Assembly (NCBI GenBank): GCA_943908385.1
Contig: CALTTF010000026.1
Location: 1-22,839, forward strand
Reading direction: 5' to 3'
DNA length: 22,839 bases
Source of the DNA: an uncultured Corynebacterium sp.
GTDB taxonomy: Bacteria > Actinomycetota > Actinomycetes > Mycobacteriales > Mycobacteriaceae
Shown piece after piece: positions 7,648 through 19,776 of this stretch. Under the pieces are notes generated by a model. It searched no databases. It was not told the origin of the DNA and saw nothing but the letters and a program-made list of their open reading frames with translations. Position 1 is the stretch's first letter, and every line of letters begins with the position of its first letter. Both the position numbers and the translations under genes were made by a program.

Positions 7648-9429
7648 ATGGATCTCGAGCAGCTGCTCTACCAGTTCTACGACGACGACAAGATCGATCT
7701 GCCGCCGGAACTGTCCCTGTTCCAGCTGTGCGAGATGCTCTACCAGGGCAGCGCCGAAATGGGCACCGGCGAGGTGCACCAGCTGCGCTACTGGGATTTC
7801 TCCGAGGACCGCGACGGCGTCGCCGTGGATTTCACGCGCGACGAGGTGATCACCCGCATCAAGGCTGTCGCGGCGCGCCTGCAGCAGACTGGCACCCCGG
7901 GCGACCGCGTGGCCATCATGGCGGCGAATTCGCCGGAGTACATCTTCTCCTTCATGGGTGCGATCTACGCCGGCCAGGTGCCGGTTCCGCTCTACGACCC
8001 GAATGAGCCGGGCCACGGCGAGCAGCTCACCGCCGTGCTCGCGGACTCCAAGGCGGCCGCGGTGCTGACCAACAACGCCGGCGCCAAGGCCGTGCGCGCC
8101 TTCTTCGCCGAGGTCCCGCGCGCCGAGCGCCCGCGCATTCTCGTCGTCGACGCACTGCCGGATTCGCTGGCAGAGTCCTGGATCGCGCCGGATGAACCGG
8201 CCGAGGGCGACGCCGTCGACGAGGTAGCGTTCCTGCAGTACACCTCCGGCTCCACCCGTCTCCCGGCGGGCGTGGTGCTGACCCACCGCGCGATCCTGAC
8301 GAACGTGCTGCAGATCTACGACGCAGTCCAGCTGAAGATGCCGCTGCGCCTGTCCACGTGGCTGCCGCTGCACCACGACATGGGCATCATTCTCACCGTG
8401 TTCGTCACCATCATGGGCATCGAATTCGAGCTCATGGGCCCGCGCGATTTCATCCAGCAGCCGAAGCGCTGGGTCGACCAGATCACCAAGCGTGAAGACG
8501 ACGAAGAAAACGAGACTTTCGTCTACACCGTCGTGCCGAATTTCGCGCTCGACCTTGCCGCCCGCTACGCCGCGCCGGAGAATCCGGAGGACTACGACTT
8601 CTCCGCGCTCGACGGCCTGCTCGTCGGCTCCGAGCCGGTGACCAAGGCCGCGGTGGAGACGTTCGTGGAGGCCTTCCGCGATTCCAAGTTGGACCCGCAG
8701 GTCATCCGCCCGTCCTACGGCCTTGCGGAGGCGACGCTCATCGTGTCCACCCCGCAGACCGAGGAGCGCCCGCTGTTCAAGAGCTTCGACCGCGAGGAGG
8801 TCGGCCGCGGCCGCATCGTCGAGGCGGAAGACGGCATCCCGTTCGCGTCCAACGGCCAGCCCGTGCCGGACATGCGCTACGCCATCGTCGACCCGGAGAC
8901 CCACGAGGAGGTCGAGGAGGGAACCATCGGCGAGCTCTGGCTGCACGGCGCCAATGTCGCCTCCGGCTACGAGGGCCGTGAGGAGGACACGAAGAAGACC
9001 TTCGGAAACACGCTGCGCGGCCAGGACGGCTGGTTGGCAACGGGCGACCTCGTCGCGTTCTACCAGGGCCACCTCTACATCACCGGCCGTTTGAAGGACC
9101 TGGTGGTCATCGCGGGCCGCAACCACTACCCGCAGGACATCGAAGCCACGGTCATGGAGGCATCCGACCACGTGCGCCCCGATTCGGTGGCGGCGTTCGC
9201 GGTGCCGGGAGAGGACGTCGAAAAGCTCGTGCTGCTCGTTGAGCGCGTCGAGGGCGCCGACGACGCTGCGGACGCGCTCGCGGAGGACGCGATCCGCGGC
9301 GCGGTGTCGAATAAGCACGGCATCAGCCCGGAAGTCGTCCGCTTCTACGCGCCGAACGAGATCGCGCGCTCCAGCTCTGGCAAGATTGCGCGCGTGGTCA
9401 ACCGCAATAAGTTCCTGCAGGAAAACTAG
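7648..9429 (+). CDS. fadD32: Long-chain fatty-acid-AMP ligase FadD32
   Basis: This is a 593-residue ANL-superfamily adenylating enzyme of the FAAL class. FadD32 activates the meromycolate or palmitate chain as acyl-AMP and loads it onto the N-terminal ACP of Pks13. The ATP/AMP signature is Y198-TSGST followed by RLPAGVVLTH. A second core motif, PSYGLAEATL, runs from P355 to L364. The C-terminal domain shows DLVVIAGRNHYPQDIEATV and the Lys-containing end SSSGKIARVVNRNKF. The frame is open 218 codons further upstream inside the cutinase gene. ATG 7648 is chosen because AAGGAG stands just before it and the protein begins at the family's normal N-terminus (MDLEQLLYQFYDDD). It is followed by pks13 after an 80-base spacer. 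Confidence 0.96.
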   Translation: MDLEQLLYQFYDDDKIDLPPELSLFQLCEMLYQGSAEMGTGEVHQLRYWDFSEDRDGVAVDFTRDEVITRIKAVAARLQQTGTPGDRVAIMAANSPEYIFSFMGAIYAGQVPVPLYDPNEPGHGEQLTAVLADSKAAAVLTNNAGAKAVRAFFAEVPRAERPRILVVDALPDSLAESWIAPDEPAEGDAVDEVAFLQYTSGSTRLPAGVVLTHRAILTNVLQIYDAVQLKMPLRLSTWLPLHHDMGIILTVFVTIMGIEFELMGPRDFIQQPKRWVDQITKREDDEENETFVYTVVPNFALDLAARYAAPENPEDYDFSALDGLLVGSEPVTKAAVETFVEAFRDSKLDPQVIRPSYGLAEATLIVSTPQTEERPLFKSFDREEVGRGRIVEAEDGIPFASNGQPVPDMRYAIVDPETHEEVEEGTIGELWLHGANVASGYEGREEDTKKTFGNTLRGQDGWLATGDLVAFYQGHLYITGRLKDLVVIAGRNHYPQDIEATVMEASDHVRPDSVAAFAVPGEDVEKLVLLVERVEGADDAADALAEDAIRGAVSNKHGISPEVVRFYAPNEIARSSSGKIARVVNRNKFLQEN

Positions 9430-9430
9430 A

Positions 9431-9449
9431 GCGTTAACGCGCCGGGCGC
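9431..9449. repeat. Two overlapping palindromes between fadD32 and pks13
   Basis: The 80-base spacer starts with a perfect 10-base palindrome GCGTTAACGC (9431-9440), immediately followed by and overlapping GCGCC-G-GGCGC (9439-9449). No T run follows, so it is not a classical terminator. It could be a protein-binding site or an mRNA structure that trims the transcript. The pks13 ribosome binding site (AAAAGGA) lies further downstream, near 9489-9495. Confidence 0.4.
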
Positions 9450-9509
9450 CGGGCCCGATAGATAGGCAGTAGGAATCAATCAATCGAGAAAAGGACGTAG
9501 GGCTAAAGC

Positions 9510-14285
<4,776 letters not shown>

Positions 14286-14289
14286 AACA

Positions 14290-15837
14290 ATGACGATGAC
14301 GACCGCAGAGAAACTCGCCGACCTGCGCGACCGCCTGGAGCGTGCGCAGGACCCGGGCTCCGAGCGCGCACGCAAGCGCCGCGACGACGCCGGGCAGACC
14401 ACGCCGCGCCAGCGCATCAACGCGCTTCTCGACGAAGGGTCGTTCGTGGAGACCGGCGCGCTCGCCCGCACCCCGGGTGATGACGACGCGGTCTATTCCG
14501 ACGGCGTGGTGACGGGCTACGGGCGTATCGACGGCCGCCCCGTCGCCATCTACGCCCACGACAAGACCGTCTACGGCGGTTCCGTGGGTGTCACCTTCGG
14601 CCGCAAGGTCGTCGACGTGATGGAGCTGGCCATCAAGGTCGGCTGCCCCGTCATCGGCATCCAGGATTCCGGCGGCGCCCGCATCCAGGACGCGGTGACC
14701 TCGCTGGCGATGTACTCGGAGATCGCCCGCCGCCAGCTGCCGCTGTCGGGCCGCTCGCCGCAGATCTCGATCATGCTGGGCAAGTCCGCCGGCGGCGCCG
14801 TCTACGCCCCGGTGACCACCGACTTCATCGTCGCGGTCGAGGGCCAGGCCGAAATGTACGTCACCGGTCCCGCCGTCATCCGAGAAGTCACCGGCGAGGA
14901 CGTCTCGTCGGCTGAGCTCGGCGGCGCGATGCAGCAGGAGCAGAACGGCAACGTCTCGGTCACCGTGCCGAGCGAGGAAGAGGCCTTCGACTTCGTCCGC
15001 GACCTGCTCGGCCACCTGCCCACCAGCTCTTTCGACGAAGCCCCCGTCGCGTGGGCGCCCGCCGACGAGGACCTCGACGATTCCGCGCTCGACGAGTTCA
15101 TGCCGGACGACACCAACGCCGGCTACGACATGATGGACCTGCTGGTCCAGCTCGGCGACGACGAGGACATCCTCGAGATCCAGGAAAATTACGCCCCGAA
15201 TCTCATCTGCGCCATCGGGCGTATCGACGGCCGCCCCGTCGGCTTCGTGGCCAACAACCCCATGCACTTCGCCGGCTGCATCGACGCCGACGCCGCCGAC
15301 AAGGGCGCCCGCTTCATCCAGATCTGCGACGCCTACAACCTGCCGCTCATCTTCGTCGTGGACACCCCGGGCTACCTGCCCGGTGTGGACCAGGAGAAGG
15401 TCGGCCTCATCCACCGCGGCGCCAAGCTGGCGTTCTCCGTGGTGCAGTCGACCGTGCCGAAGATCTCCCTGATCGTCCGCAAGGCCTACGGCGGCGCGTA
15501 CGCCGTGATGGGCTCCAAGAACCTCTCCGGCGACCTGAACTTCGCGTGGCCCACCGCGCAGATCGCCGTGATGGGTTCGGCTGCTGCCGCCGTGATGATC
15601 CAGGGCAAGCAGCTCGCCGCCATCGAGGACGAGGCGCAGCGCAACGCCATGAAGAAGGTGTTCATGGACTTCTACGAGGAGAACATGACCTCCCCGTACG
15701 TGGCCACCGAGCGCGGCTACCTCGACGGCATGATCCAGCCGTCGGAGACCCGCCGCACCCTGCGCCGCGCGCTACGCCAGCTGTCCACCAAATACGAGAC
15801 TGACCTGCCGAAGAAGCACAATATTCACCCGTTGTAA
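14290..15837 (+). CDS. accD3: Acyl-CoA carboxylase beta (carboxyltransferase) subunit for mycolate synthesis
   Basis: This 515-residue biotin-dependent carboxyltransferase subunit is named AccD3 in corynebacteria and AccD4 in mycobacteria. With a biotinylated alpha subunit encoded elsewhere, it carboxylates a long-chain acyl-CoA at C2 to give the extender unit for Pks13. Two crotonase-like halves are visible. The first holds QDSGGARIQDAV and GKSAGGAVYAP (G164 onward), and the second holds FVVDTPGYLPGVDQE and Y400-GGAYAVMGSK. These glycine-rich loops form the acyl-CoA and biotin oxyanion holes. The start follows GAGGTG at 14275-14280, inside the end of pks13, so coupling to pks13 is likely. 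ATG 14296 is a possible alternative. No hairpin-plus-T-run terminator is obvious right after the stop. Confidence 0.94.
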   Translation: MTMTTAEKLADLRDRLERAQDPGSERARKRRDDAGQTTPRQRINALLDEGSFVETGALARTPGDDDAVYSDGVVTGYGRIDGRPVAIYAHDKTVYGGSVGVTFGRKVVDVMELAIKVGCPVIGIQDSGGARIQDAVTSLAMYSEIARRQLPLSGRSPQISIMLGKSAGGAVYAPVTTDFIVAVEGQAEMYVTGPAVIREVTGEDVSSAELGGAMQQEQNGNVSVTVPSEEEAFDFVRDLLGHLPTSSFDEAPVAWAPADEDLDDSALDEFMPDDTNAGYDMMDLLVQLGDDEDILEIQENYAPNLICAIGRIDGRPVGFVANNPMHFAGCIDADAADKGARFIQICDAYNLPLIFVVDTPGYLPGVDQEKVGLIHRGAKLAFSVVQSTVPKISLIVRKAYGGAYAVMGSKNLSGDLNFAWPTAQIAVMGSAAAAVMIQGKQLAAIEDEAQRNAMKKVFMDFYEENMTSPYVATERGYLDGMIQPSETRRTLRRALRQLSTKYETDLPKKHNIHPL

Positions 15838-15840
15838 TCC

Positions 15841-15933
15841 TGCGTGTAACGGAGCTGTAACGTACCGGGGACCCGTCACGATACGTGAGACAGACAGTTC
15901 AGAATTTCCCGATACGTTATTGCAGGAGGAATC
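15841..15933 (+). promoter_or_regulatory. Control region of the 30-residue gene: GTAAC tandem repeat, palindrome and CGATACGT repeats
   Basis: GTAAC occurs at 15846-15850 and 15857-15861, 11 bases apart, as upstream of the gene at 2969. A perfect inverted repeat TCACG-ATA-CGTGA lies at 15876-15888. CGATACGT occurs twice, at 15879-15886 and 15910-15917, 31 bases apart (about three helical turns). The region ends in a strong ribosome binding site, AGGAGGA (15925-15931), 2 bases before the ATG. The pattern points to a regulated, well-translated gene. The regulator is not identified, though MtrA-like binding is a reasonable guess from the 11-base repeat. Confidence 0.45.
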
Positions 15934-16026
15934 ATGCTCAGCAGCGCACTCGATCTCGGAGGCGAGCTCATCAACTACATCGTGTGGCTCGTCCGCTCCA
16001 TCTCCAGCGGCCAGATGCCGTTCTAA
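15934..16026 (+). CDS. 30-residue leaderless peptide, candidate PorA/PorH-like outer-membrane peptide
   Basis: A very short open frame, ATG to TAA, encodes 30 residues. The N-terminal part is MLSSALDLGGELINYIVWLV and the tail is RSISSGQMPF. It has an excellent ribosome binding site, a dedicated upstream region and a strong terminator right after it, so it is very likely a real gene. Hydrophobic residues at 2, 6, 13, 16, 17, 20 and 23 form one face of a possible helix, and charged residues are few (D7, E11, R21). There is no signal peptide. Corynebacterial channel-forming peptides (PorA, PorH, tiny homologues in other species) are also leaderless, about 30-60 residues, helical, and O-mycoloylated on serine. 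Serines here could serve, and the gene sits at the end of the mycolate cluster. I see no recognisable family signature. A type I toxin-like hydrophobic peptide is the main alternative. Confidence 0.75.
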   Translation: MLSSALDLGGELINYIVWLVRSISSGQMPF

Positions 16027-16047
16027 GAGCGGCGAGCGCTCACACGT

Positions 16048-16074
16048 AAACGGTCGCTCGATGCGGCCGTTTTT
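16048..16074 (+). terminator. Rho-independent terminator after the 30-residue gene
   Basis: AAACGGTCGC (16048-16057) pairs with GCGGCCGTTT (16063-16072) across a 5-base loop, with one G-T wobble. The stem runs into a T tract ending at 16074. It lies 21 bases after the stop of the small gene and just before the vapBC operator, so it separates the two units. Confidence 0.85.
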
Positions 16075-16096
16075 GTATACACTCGGCCGTGCATAC
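16075..16096. promoter_or_regulatory. Candidate VapB operator, inverted repeat upstream of vapBC
   Basis: GTATACAC (16075-16082) and GTGCATAC (16089-16096) form an inverted repeat with 7 of 8 matching positions and a 6-base spacer. It stands 12 bases before the vapB start, and a GGGAGG ribosome binding site follows. VapB/VapBC complexes normally repress their own promoter at such palindromes. Confidence 0.6.
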
Positions 16097-16108
16097 AGGG
16101 AGGTCACA

Positions 16109-16381
16109 ATGACGGAAGCATCAGCTGCCCGGTCGGTGGAGACTTCAGTATTCATGTCCGGCAATACCCAGGCTGTCCGAATCCCGAAAGACTTCCGGTT
16201 CGATTCGGACACAGTCTGGATCAAGAGGATCGGCGAAAAGCTCTACATAACGCCGGAACCGCTTTCAGCCATGGACGTCATCAACGCCATTAATGCTGAA
16301 CTGCCGGAGGGCTGGCCCGAGGGGCTTGAAGAGCCCGAGGAATTGCCCTTAGACGACATAGATTCTTGGGGCGATTCGTGA
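16109..16381 (+). CDS. vapB: VapB-type antitoxin
   Basis: This is a 90-residue antitoxin with an N-terminal SpoVT/AbrB-like DNA-binding fold. The segment SVFMSGNTQAVRIPKDFRF, followed by VWIKRIGEKLYITP (about residues 13-47), is the typical VapB pattern. The acidic C-terminal tail (LPEGWPEGLEEPEELPLDD) is the part that normally wraps the toxin. The ATG at 16109 has GGGAGGT just upstream. The frame is open further upstream into the small gene, but that extension lacks any family similarity. The stop overlaps the GTG of vapC by four bases (GTGA), as in most vapBC operons. The antitoxin looks intact although its partner does not. Confidence 0.9.
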   Translation: MTEASAARSVETSVFMSGNTQAVRIPKDFRFDSDTVWIKRIGEKLYITPEPLSAMDVINAINAELPEGWPEGLEEPEELPLDDIDSWGDS

Positions 16382-16557
16382 CTTATCTCTTGGATGCCAA
16401 CGTATGGATCGATGCGCTACGGGGTAGCGATCCAAACGTCATCCGAAGAATGAACAACGTCGCACAGGCTGTAGCGAACGACCTAGTCTTGGTTACCGCT
16501 AATGACGGGGAGTTCTCTAGAGTCCCCTCGCTCAACCTTGAGAATTGGCGCCTCTGA
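16378..16557 (+). pseudogene. vapC: VapC PIN-domain toxin with internal deletion (remnant)
   Basis: The 59-residue product begins like a full VapC, TYLLDANVWIDALRGSDPNV, with the first catalytic aspartate in LLDAN. It ends like one too, AVANDLVLVTANDGEF followed by SRVPSLNLENWRL. The central 60-75 residues of a normal toxin of about 130 are missing. With them go the middle conserved acidic residue and the usual D-x-x-I-A-A segment. The join lies near RRMNNVAQAVA (about residues 24-34), and the frame is kept. Lacking the middle of the PIN fold and part of the metal site, it should not be an active RNase. The GTG start at 16378 overlaps the vapB stop. A TTG further upstream is in frame but unlikely. 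Confidence 0.85.
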
Positions 16558-16572
16558 GTCGACTGCTAAGAG

Positions 16573-16935
16573 CTAACGCTTGATCAGGCGCGCAATCCCG
16601 CGCCACCCCAACATCAGCAGCGCCGACATCACGCTGGCCACGACAATGAAGGACCAGTGCGGCAGCTGCTGATTTCTTATGCCCCAAATGATCAGGCCGG
16701 TGGCCACGGTGATCAGCCAGATGAGAACGCCGCCAGCCTTGCCCTCGCCTTTGCGTGCGAGGGTGACGATGACCCAAGCGAGCGCCACGCCGACCAGGAA
16801 CGGCCACAGGGTAGACAGCCAGCCGGTGAAATTCAGGGGCATCTCGTCGGTTTGGTGCGCGATGCGTGCCAGCAGTGCGAAGACGGCGATGGCGAGGGTA
16901 TCGAGTGCGATAGCGACTGGGGAGGAAATCTTCAT
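16573..16935 (-). CDS. DUF3054 membrane protein
   Basis: This is a 120-residue integral membrane protein with four hydrophobic stretches. The pattern ALLARIAHQTDEMPLNFTGW, then LSTLWPFLVGVALAWV, and the C-terminal FIVVASVMSALLMLGWRG fit the DUF3054 family, whose function is unknown. It is the last gene of the minus-strand run, 26 bases after the methyltransferase stop, and converges on the vapC remnant. The ATG at 16935 is chosen because the family normally begins at the first helix (VAIALDTLAIAVF). The frame is open further upstream into the methyltransferase gene, but that part is a shadow. Its place in the operon suggests envelope lipid work, but nothing in the sequence proves this. Confidence 0.82.
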   Translation of the reverse strand: MKISSPVAIALDTLAIAVFALLARIAHQTDEMPLNFTGWLSTLWPFLVGVALAWVIVTLARKGEGKAGGVLIWLITVATGLIIWGIRNQQLPHWSFIVVASVMSALLMLGWRGIARLIKR

Positions 16936-16961
16936 AGAGTGAATTCTAGTGAACCTGCGGT

Positions 16962-18284
16962 TTAGAACACCGAGTCGTTCCACCAGCGGCGCTCGGGGGT
17001 ACCGGCGCGGGAGCCGTTCTCGTCGAGCTTGATGCCCACGACTTGGTGCAGCTCGACCACATCGTGCTCGAAACCCCACTCGGAACCGGCCATGTACATG
17101 CCCCAGAGTTTGGCGGTGTTCTGGCCGACCAGCTCGACAGCCTTGTCCCAGTTGGCCTTGAGGTTCTCGCACCAGTCGTGGAGAGTGCGCATGTAGTCGA
17201 AGCGGATATTTTCCTCGTGGAAGACCTCGAAACCGTGGTTCTGCATGTTCTTGATGATGGTGCCTGACCCGGTGAGCTCCCCGTCGGGAAAGATGTACCG
17301 GTCCATGAATTCACCACTGCGGGTCTTGTGGTTGTCGGGGTAGGTGATGCAGTGGTTGACCATCACGCCGCCGTCGCGAAGCTTCTTGGAGAGGAACTCG
17401 AAGTAGGCCGGGTAGTTGCTGACACCGATGTGCTCGAGCAGGCCGATGGAGGAGATGGCGTCGAAATCGCCCTCTTCGACATCGCGGTAGTCGAGGAAGC
17501 GCACTTCGGCGAGATCAGCGAGGCCCTCCTCCTCGATCTTGGCCTGCGCCCATTCGGCCTGCTCCTTAGACAGGGTGACACCGAGAGACTTCACACCGCG
17601 CCGCGCCGCGTAACGGACCATGGAACCCCAGCCGCAGCCGATGTCCAAGTGGCGGTCGCCGGGTTTTAGATTCAGCTTCTCGAAGACGAGTCGGAATTTA
17701 TTCTCCTGCGCCTCGTCGAGGGTCGCGTCTGGGGTGGGGTAGTAGGCGCAGGTGTAGGCCATGGATTCGCCGAGGAAGAGCTCGTAGAACTCGTTGCCCA
17801 CGTCGTAGTGGGAGGAAATGACCTCCGCGTCGCGCTGCTTAGAGTGGCGGGACAAGCCCTGACGTACGCGGCGCTCCAGCCATGACGCCTGCTCCGCCTC
17901 TGGGATCGGCTGGATTTGAATGGCGCCCATGGAGCGCAGGGAGCGGGCGATCCGTAGACCGGTGGCCGCGTTCGGGCGGGAGAAACTCTCGTACAGCGTC
18001 CGCAGGTGGTCGAAAATGCCGTACGGGTGGGCCAGATGCTCGCCCTCCACGACGAGCCCGTCGGTGACCCACGCGCGGGCGAGACCCAAATCGCCCGGGG
18101 CGGTAGCGATGTAGGACAAGCCTTCAGGGCTGGTCACACGCACGGTGTGCTCGGCATCCTTGGGGCCGGTGGTGGACCCGTCGAACGCTTCCCAGCGGAA
18201 CGGGTTGCCGGCGGGAAAGAGCGTGTCCACAATTTCTGCGACGGTCATGGGGGTGAAGTGTGTGCTGCGGCTACCGATGATCAT
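16962..18284 (-). CDS. tmsB: SAM-dependent fatty-acyl methyltransferase (cyclopropane synthase family, TmsB/UfaA1-like)
   Basis: This 440-residue protein belongs to the CFA/mycolic acid cyclopropane synthase family. The SAM-binding loop is DIGCGWGSM starting at D214, and GVTLSKEQAEWAQ and SSIGLLEHIG follow. The YTCAYYP and MVNHCI-type segments are also usual in CFA enzymes. The N-terminal extension of about 150 residues is like that of full-length bacterial CFA synthases. The family methylates the double bond of phospholipid-bound oleate to give either a cyclopropane or a 10-methylene product. Being 9 bases downstream of an Rv0449c-like FAD oxidoreductase, it is best read as the 10-methylene-stearoyl-forming partner (TmsB, Rv0447c type) of the tuberculostearic acid pathway. 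A plain cyclopropane synthase is the alternative. Confidence 0.85.
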   Translation of the reverse strand: MIIGSRSTHFTPMTVAEIVDTLFPAGNPFRWEAFDGSTTGPKDAEHTVRVTSPEGLSYIATAPGDLGLARAWVTDGLVVEGEHLAHPYGIFDHLRTLYESFSRPNAATGLRIARSLRSMGAIQIQPIPEAEQASWLERRVRQGLSRHSKQRDAEVISSHYDVGNEFYELFLGESMAYTCAYYPTPDATLDEAQENKFRLVFEKLNLKPGDRHLDIGCGWGSMVRYAARRGVKSLGVTLSKEQAEWAQAKIEEEGLADLAEVRFLDYRDVEEGDFDAISSIGLLEHIGVSNYPAYFEFLSKKLRDGGVMVNHCITYPDNHKTRSGEFMDRYIFPDGELTGSGTIIKNMQNHGFEVFHEENIRFDYMRTLHDWCENLKANWDKAVELVGQNTAKLWGMYMAGSEWGFEHDVVELHQVVGIKLDENGSRAGTPERRWWNDSVF

Positions 18285-18293
18285 GTTTATCTC

Positions 18294-19751
18294 CTACGCG
18301 TTATTCACTGTTTTGTCGTATAGGCCCGGGAATCTTCTGTCCGGGTCGTATTTCTGCTTCATCTGCTCCGGCAGTTCCCCGCCGTATAGCTGCCCGAATT
18401 GTTCGCGGCTGTAGAACGCCTCCGAGTACAGCGACTTATGCCCGCCGAGCTCCGAGACTTTCTGCTCGATGAGTTTGTTGAAGGCCCCGGGCTCCTGTGC
18501 CGGGGAGACGTGGTCCGCCGGCACTCCGGACCAGAAGCCGACGTTGATCCAGGTTGTTTCAGGTTCCAGCGGGTAGAGCGGCCACGGCGCGGACTCGGGC
18601 AGCTCTACGCCGGAGAGTTCTTCTACGCCGGTGCGCAGGCGGATCGGGCAGAGCCACACGGGTTCAATGTCGCTGGCGGCGAAGAACCACCCTAGGAATT
18701 CCGCGAGGTGCCTATCGGTCACCTCGATGTCCTGCACGACGCGCTCGGTGCGCGGCAGCTTCTTCGGCTTCTTCAGGAAGCGGTACTCAAGGTCGTATTT
18801 CTTGTCCAGGCCCACCAGCTTCCAGTAGAAGGAACTGCGGCGCAGCTGCCGCGGCCAGAACTTGCGCACCTGGGGGTTCTGCGCGCCGAATGCGCGGGAG
18901 CACCAGAACCAGTCGGTGTCCCAGCGCCAGATGTAATCGCGGATAGTCAGGTAGTCGTGCTTTGTGCCCGCCGGGTGCTGGATCGATCGGTAATAGATCG
19001 CGTCGCGCGTGTAGTCGGAGGTGCCCGGCGCATCGTCGGTCTGGAAAGCGAGCACGAGGTACTGCTCGTCCGGGGAGAACGCGACGGCGTCGAGGCCGTG
19101 GATGTCGCGGCCGTCCCATGTTCCGGTGGCGGCCGCGGCGGCCAGCGCGTCCTGAAATTGCGCCAGGTCGCTGTAGCGCACATGCGCGAGCTCCACGAAC
19201 GGAGCGACATCTTCCAGCTCGATCTTCAGCCTGACTACATATCCGAGGGAACCGTAGGAGTTCGGGAACGCGCGGAAGAGCTCCACATTCTCTTCGCGGG
19301 AGCAGGTGATGATCTCGCCGGTGCCCACCAGCACATCCATTTCCAGGACGGATTCGTGGGGCAGACCGTTGCGGAAACTCGTGGATTCCACGCCCATGCC
19401 GGATACCGCGCCGCCGAGGGTGATCGTTTTCAACTGTGGCACCACCAGCGGCGCCAGGCCGAACGGCAGGGTCGCGTCGACGAGGTCCTCGTAGGTGCAC
19501 ATGCCCTGCACATCGGCAGTCTTTGCCACCGGGTCCACCTCGATGACGCCGGCGAGACCACTCACATCGAGGCCGGCCCCAGCGGATTCGCGGGAACGGA
19601 ACAAATTCGACGTCTTCTTCGCCAACCTCACGCGCTGCCCGTCCGGAACAGCGTCGAACGAGCGCACAAGCGTATCGACGCCCCGCTCATGTCCATGCCA
19701 CGCCACCGGAGTGACCTGTTGCCAATCAACACTGCGACCCCAAGCGTTCAT
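18294..19751 (-). CDS. tmsA: FAD-linked oxidoreductase (TmsA/Rv0449c-like 10-methylene-fatty-acyl reductase)
   Basis: This is a 485-residue flavoprotein of the FAD-binding type 4 (vanillyl-alcohol oxidase-like) superfamily. The FAD-binding half covers about residues 40-230, with GLAGVIEVDP (66-75), GLAPLVVPQLKTITLGGAVS (98-117) and GMGVESTSFRNGLPHE (118-133). The C-terminal half contains DYIWRWDTDWFWCSRAFGAQ and ends KYDPDRRFPGLYDKTV. This resembles the Rv0449c/DHCR24-like reductases that reduce the 10-methylene intermediate to 10-methylstearate with NADPH in actinobacteria. It lies 25 bases after the YbhN-like gene and 9 bases before the methyltransferase, so the pair is clearly one unit. 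The ATG at 19751 has only a poorly spaced ribosome binding site. No better start is visible. Confidence 0.83.
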   Translation of the reverse strand: MNAWGRSVDWQQVTPVAWHGHERGVDTLVRSFDAVPDGQRVRLAKKTSNLFRSRESAGAGLDVSGLAGVIEVDPVAKTADVQGMCTYEDLVDATLPFGLAPLVVPQLKTITLGGAVSGMGVESTSFRNGLPHESVLEMDVLVGTGEIITCSREENVELFRAFPNSYGSLGYVVRLKIELEDVAPFVELAHVRYSDLAQFQDALAAAAATGTWDGRDIHGLDAVAFSPDEQYLVLAFQTDDAPGTSDYTRDAIYYRSIQHPAGTKHDYLTIRDYIWRWDTDWFWCSRAFGAQNPQVRKFWPRQLRRSSFYWKLVGLDKKYDLEYRFLKKPKKLPRTERVVQDIEVTDRHLAEFLGWFFAASDIEPVWLCPIRLRTGVEELSGVELPESAPWPLYPLEPETTWINVGFWSGVPADHVSPAQEPGAFNKLIEQKVSELGGHKSLYSEAFYSREQFGQLYGGELPEQMKQKYDPDRRFPGLYDKTVNNA

Positions 19752-19776
19752 ATAAGGCCACGATAGACCTCTTCAA

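Noticed and set aside
7621..9483. A 620-residue open frame on the minus strand opposite fadD32
   Set aside because: It is antisense to a complete FadD32 with clear motifs; a shadow of high GC content.
16027..16041. A small hairpin GAGCG / CGCTC right after the 30-residue gene as a separate terminator
   Set aside because: Five base pairs without a T run; the hairpin at 16048-16074 explains termination better.
15920..16108. Upstream extension of vapB into the small gene
   Set aside because: It would run through the terminator and operator, and the added residues do not match any antitoxin; ATG 16109 has its own ribosome binding site.
16558..16572. A bidirectional terminator between the convergent vapC remnant and the DUF3054 gene
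   Set aside because: Only 15 bases separate the stops and no stem with a T run can be drawn.
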